64,000 nucleotides of DNA from Pomacea canaliculata (taxonomy: Eukaryota; Mollusca; Gastropoda; Architaenioglossa; Ampullariidae). The position numbers and the translations under genes are program-made. Each line of letters opens with the position of its first letter. Positions within the stretch are counted from its first letter, which is position 1. This document shows, piece after piece, positions 60,701-64,000 of the stretch. Where the stretch lies: positions 7,739,509-7,803,508 of the forward strand of contig NC_037595.1 of NCBI RefSeq assembly GCF_003073045.1, in the 5' to 3' direction. The notes beneath the pieces are model-generated. The model ran no database searches, was not told where the DNA came from, and saw only the letters and a list, made by a program, of their open reading frames with translations.

Positions 60701-62841
60701 TAATTGAAGAAAGTACTGAACAGGAATAATTTTAAATCCATACATATAAAGAATTATGGTTAGGCTTAATATTTAAAAATAATTTTAATATATTTTTTAA
60801 ATATTTAAAGCAATCTTAAGCCAGAGTCTTCTATTTTAGCTTATGCCTTTAATAATTAAATGTTTTTCACCACTGTAAATGCTAGAAAATGGACCATCCA
60901 TTTCAAGCTGTATAATACTAATTCTTTCAATCAAAGTTTACAAACAAAATGCATTCTCAGTTGTTTCAGTTCTGGCTCTTTTGTGTTCCAAGATGCAGCT
61001 TCAAAAGCCAGTTGTAGTGAAGTGATATTTCTGCCAAACCAGCTGATATTTTATTTACAGCAGCAAGTGTGCTTACCATATAAATAACAAAAAAGCATAT
61101 TAAATACTAAATCCTATTTTTTTTAAATGTAATAAAGCATGGCAAATGCCATATTACATAAAAATACCCATTTTTTAGTATTACATGAAATGTCATGCCA
61201 CTAGGGTGCATTATATGATAGACTATTTCAACTTATATACAGCTACAATTTTTTTTCCTCTAGTCAATAAACTATTTACAAGACATGGTAAATGTAGTGT
61301 CATATCGGTCTAGTGTTATGCTTTGGCTGTTGTTGCTAGGTGTGGTCTAAGATTATGTTGAACAATTTTCACTTTTCATCATCCATATAGTAATGGTTTT
61401 TGGTGCCAAAAGACAAGTAATCATATCAGCTATTTCAAATAGTATTTATTGATACACATTTCTGTCAAAAGACTGTAAAGTAGCATTCAGCATTAATTTT
61501 CTCATGTAAGTGATGCAATATTGTAAGGTAGTGAAACAGATAAGATGCACATGTGATAAATGCACTGCTACAGGTTCAGTGGGTCTGTATTTCACCTGTC
61601 CCTTTTTCAACTCCACCTCCTCATCTCTCTCTTCCCTACAAGGTACCCTATGAAATGAAGTCAAAGTCAGTAATGTCAGAATTTTTCCTGTGTTTATATT
61701 GATTTGAAACAGCTGGTAATGCATTTTACAAAGCTTAACATAAAAATTACAATGAAAAATGCTTCAAAGAAAAGTTCGCAAACCAAATATCTATAATGGT
61801 GTGTGTCTGTAAAAAGAGTACTGTAAAAAATTATAATAGAACAAATGATGAAAATTTGCACAGTGAATAAAATTAGCATGTGCATGCATGCTTAAAAACA
61901 AACATATAGAAAGACAGCATGACTGAGATACGTTGTACTAAACTTCCCAGTAGCCTGCAGGACCAGAGCAAGATAGGGTACATTAGAGCACCTGTGTTGA
62001 CTGACCAGTGGGAGATGGGAAGACAAACAGTCTTCCACGTCCAATGACATAAGGCAGCCAGTTGGGTGCAAAAATCTTAGATTTCACTCAGAAACTATTG
62101 TATTTTACTATGGCATCTTCTCTACTTCATCAAACACTATGATGCACTGTGCCTATCTTTCATAATTAAGTTTGGAGAAGCATAGGTGCTACAACTACAG
62201 TGATGCATTAAAATATACACTTCGGTTAGGAAATAATTTAAGCTACAATCATCTGTATTCACCAACTGTACATCAATTTCCCTACACTTGTGTTTTAACA
62301 TCTGACAATTTTTGAGCTTTTACTTTTTTTTTTTTGCCTTCGCCCTGTTTATCGCTGGTATCATGAAGTACATCCAATTGGCTTGCTCGTCAAGCTAATA
62401 TCTGTTTCTATATTTCAGCACTGGCTGCTTCTGAACAAGTGACCCATGGCGTTTTTATCAATATTCTTTAAAACCTTTGTCTTTTTCTGCGACTTGAGCT
62501 CGAGGCGTTAAATAGCGGTACGAATATTTTCCAGAGCACATTAATTTTGCATTCAGTTTGTTTTTAAATACATCCTGAACTAAATAAAGACGCTCAAACT
62601 CGAGCTCCGAATGCATCAAATTTTTCTCTCAGTGAATTTTTTTTAAAAATAAACTTATCACCATACGCTGCACAGCTCTACAAAAGCATATAGGGTTACA
62701 TGACGAGACATCGCTTGCTTCAAGAGTTAAAATCTGTGGAAACATTGCATACGACAGAAAAATCACATACACACATCATAGTCAACTTACATTTATTTCT
62801 CTCTGCCACTTCCTCTTCAAAGTCCAAGGCGGATTTGCCAT
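48746..62841 (-). CDS. WDTC1: WD and tetratricopeptide repeats protein 1
   Basis: Substrate receptor of CUL4-DDB1 ubiquitin ligases and regulator of fat storage (known from fly adipose and mammals). Thirteen coding exons join in phase: 62791-62841, 60389-60519, 60107-60218, 59475-59662, 57450-57674, 55954-56039, 55269-55475, 54510-54696, 53633-53815, 52626-52858, 51744-51915, 49997-50189 and 48746-48928, giving 716 residues (human about 677). WD40 repeats: GCVNCLEWNETG, LLASGSDDVQVILWDP, GHQGNIFSVK, DSTLVTGAADCKIRVHDL, AVGANDPYVRVYDRRM and STYVTFGPTGAELLVNLGGE. Three TPRs follow (HANTCFEKEQYSKAVYLYNQ, ANRAAAYMKR, KAHFRMARCLHELG). The FCGHCNTTTDIKEANFFG block, two more WD repeats and RMNADPLEVMLMNMGYRITG end the protein. 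The start MANPPW differs from the vertebrate N-terminus but is the only ATG that fits. Donors after 55269 (GTCTGA) and 51744 (GTCTTG) are weak. Confidence 0.95.
49275..49325 (+). repeat. LINE 3'-tail-like fragment
   Basis: TTGCCCCATGGGGATCAATA then AAGTTGC: a short hairpin followed by ATCAATAAAG is the usual 3' end of several invertebrate non-LTR elements. Too short to classify. A related-looking tail lies on the - strand near 63680-63720. Confidence 0.35.
51285..51612. repeat. Possible solo LTR or other GC-rich insert
   Basis: GC-richer than the surrounding intron, with CTGAATAAAATC in its right third and an end near GTTGGTTACATT. The composition and the internal poly(A)-like signal recall an LTR, but I cannot find a convincing target-site duplication or TG...CA ends. 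Confidence 0.25.
54053..54311 (+). pseudogene. Non-LTR reverse transcriptase C-terminal fragment
   Basis: One + strand frame with two stops reads KVKWQQLV, SSHVTPHNTLLKTVFQIT, KWITNLKKWTGQPVQDLLT and NRHEWQAFSAAMW. This follows the tail of invertebrate endonuclease-reverse transcriptases (RxLxWxGHVxR...LxKTxxQG..GGRxRGRQ...W.DN.KEWT). It is antisense to WDTC1, in an intron, and dead. Confidence 0.75.
57170..57345 (+). mobile_element. tRNA-derived SINE-like repeat
   Basis: TTGCATGGTGGTTAG resembles a Pol III A box and GGTTCAAGGCC (57201-57211) a B box, at tRNA-like spacing. An unrelated body follows up to about 57345, ~100 bp before a WDTC1 exon. No clear target-site duplication. Confidence 0.45.
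57738..59240 (-). pseudogene. Decayed, 5'-truncated LINE reverse transcriptase
   Basis: Read on the - strand: TKTEIIEAIKSMESGKAAGP with DGIPPEALKA, then VTFVDFKKTFDSVDRDV, then LDWIMCKTTQDNNSGIQW, LDFVDDISLLSHRQQDAQTK (the catalytic [YF]xDD as FVDD), KTEVMRINRK and the tail RRIGRPKQTWKRTVGRK. These are the ordered motifs of a non-LTR reverse transcriptase of the type annotated as endonuclease-reverse transcriptase in molluscs. Stops and frameshifts break it. It lies in a WDTC1 intron in the same orientation as the gene. Confidence 0.85.
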
Positions 62842-63778
62842 TTTAAAGCCTTCTCACAGGAAATAAGTTTAATTCTTCTCGAAAACTGAATGGCGTCTTC
62901 ATATATAGAGAACGGCTTTTTGAGTGACGATGTTACACATCAATCACAATAATGTCCCCCCCCACCCCATTCGTACACGAAATTATAATAAATTAGACAG
63001 CGTTTTCTGGTGAGGGACAGTGTTGATAATCCTGTCGCGGCCAAGGATCAGTGCTAGAATATCAGCGTCTGTTTTCAGGTATATTAAATTGTGGAAATGC
63101 AGGTTGCCCAAACACAATAAATGACGTCATAATATCAGGGCAAACAAATAACTGCAAGCTGCAATATTACACAAAAGATATAAGATACAAGCATCAAATT
63201 AATAATATTCTGTCAGTCTCTCGTCCATAAGGCATCTCTCTCATCTATTGCCCTCCGATCAGAGAAATCCCTCTTTCAGTCTGAGACTTATCAATGTTTG
63301 TTATGATCGAAGGCTTGACCTGGGAAACGTGTACATTTATGGTTGTCATAATAAAACATTGCAACAAAAGCAAGATGAGAATGCATACAACTACAAAGAA
63401 TAAAGTATATAGTTTTATATGCTTAATAAATACGCTATTTTGTGTCTCCGTCAAATATTACGGCAAACATTTTAGTTACTTTACGTTAGTAATGGCGTCC
63501 CCGTGCGACAGACTCATAGTACAACATGACTGGAATGAAACTTTGCGGTATTTATATTTATAGGGACTATTACTATTATTATCATCTTTCTCGCTCATTT
63601 GCTTTCGTTATTATTTCATCCCTTTGATTTATTTTACTCCAAATGCTTTTAATGTTTTATTTTCATTAGTATGGACAAAGACCAACTTTATTAATTCCAG
63701 AGGACAATTATACTCGGCAAGCATGCTCAGATACAAAAAGGAACAAACTATCAAAAAGATTAAGTGATATCCACAAGA
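62842..63778. other. WDTC1 upstream region
   Basis: 5' flank of WDTC1 with a CCCCCCCACCCC tract at 62957-62968 and no clear TATA box. No coding frame I would support. On the - strand near 63680-63720 a CTCTGGAATTAATAAAG tail looks like the 3' end of a LINE. Confidence 0.4.
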
Positions 63779-64000
63779 TTCTGCATTATAATATTTCACC
63801 TGCTACAACATCACATATATAAGTTTATTCCTTGTTTCTCCTCGCAACAACACCACTCCAGCGGACCTGGATTTGGGCAGCCCCCCTTCAGTTGGGCCCA
63901 TATGTGGTTCCGATGTCCTTTGCCTCGCTCTCTATTGTTCTTTTCCAAGTCTGCTTTAGTCTCCCAATTCTCCTCTTCCCCTGAGGGTTCCAGTCAAGTG
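63779..64000 (-). mobile_element. Second copy of the 57.7-kb LINE, cut by the window edge
   Basis: From TTCTGCATTATAATATTTCA onward it is nearly identical to 57738 onward (a few substitutions and small indels), in the same orientation. It contains the reverse transcriptase tail region. The body continues beyond the window. Confidence 0.85.

Noticed and set aside
1-64000. CRISPR arrays, operons, prokaryotic defence systems
   Set aside because: No regularly spaced repeats; the gene structure is plainly eukaryotic.

Overview
The window looks like nuclear DNA from an animal, most likely a lophotrochozoan and perhaps a gastropod mollusc (the clade is inference). It is AT-rich and intron-dense. 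It carries SINE/LINE/hAT debris, a Pol III 7SL RNA gene, and orthologues of human genes whose exons can be read through consistent splice phases. There are no prokaryotic features.

Layout, left to right. (1) About 1-9.65 kb, + strand: the 3' two-thirds of TUBGCP2 (gamma-tubulin complex component 2), 17 coding exons visible. Two of its introns are minor-spliceosome (U12) introns with AT-AC and AT-AA ends. (2) 11.57-13.51 kb, - strand, tail-to-tail with TUBGCP2: an unrecognised low-complexity protein with five copies of a W-[KT]-[IV]-[VA]-G-[VIM] motif. It is split by one apparent frameshift at a C5/G5 run; its upstream exon and promoter lie near 14.7 kb. (3) 39.5 to about 16.1 kb, - strand: a large SENP6/7-type SUMO protease gene. 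It has SUMO-interacting-like motifs, a CxxC zinc-ribbon-like exon, a split Ulp1 catalytic domain (His, Asp and Cys on separate exons) and a 3.4 kb 3' UTR. Its introns hold a pogo/Tigger-like MITE, a decayed hAT transposase, a SINE/MITE-like repeat and a frameshifted coding remnant. (4) 40.44-40.74 kb, - strand: an apparently intact 7SL (SRP) RNA gene with a TATA-like box and oligo-T end. (5) 41.9-45.03 kb, + strand: a candidate two-exon gene for an 84-residue ubiquitin-like protein. Its possible poly(A) signal lies 75 bp from that of the next, convergent gene. (6) 62.84-45.09 kb, - strand: WDTC1, complete in 13 coding exons, a WD40/TPR substrate receptor of CUL4-DDB1 ligases. (7) Decayed non-LTR retrotransposons lie in WDTC1 introns and at the right edge, where a second copy of the same LINE runs off the window.

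The host genes do unrelated housekeeping jobs: microtubule nucleation, SUMO removal, SRP targeting and CRL4 adaptor function. One weak thematic link is that a SUMO protease, a ubiquitin-like ORF and an E3 substrate receptor are neighbours. I see no sequence evidence that they are co-regulated.
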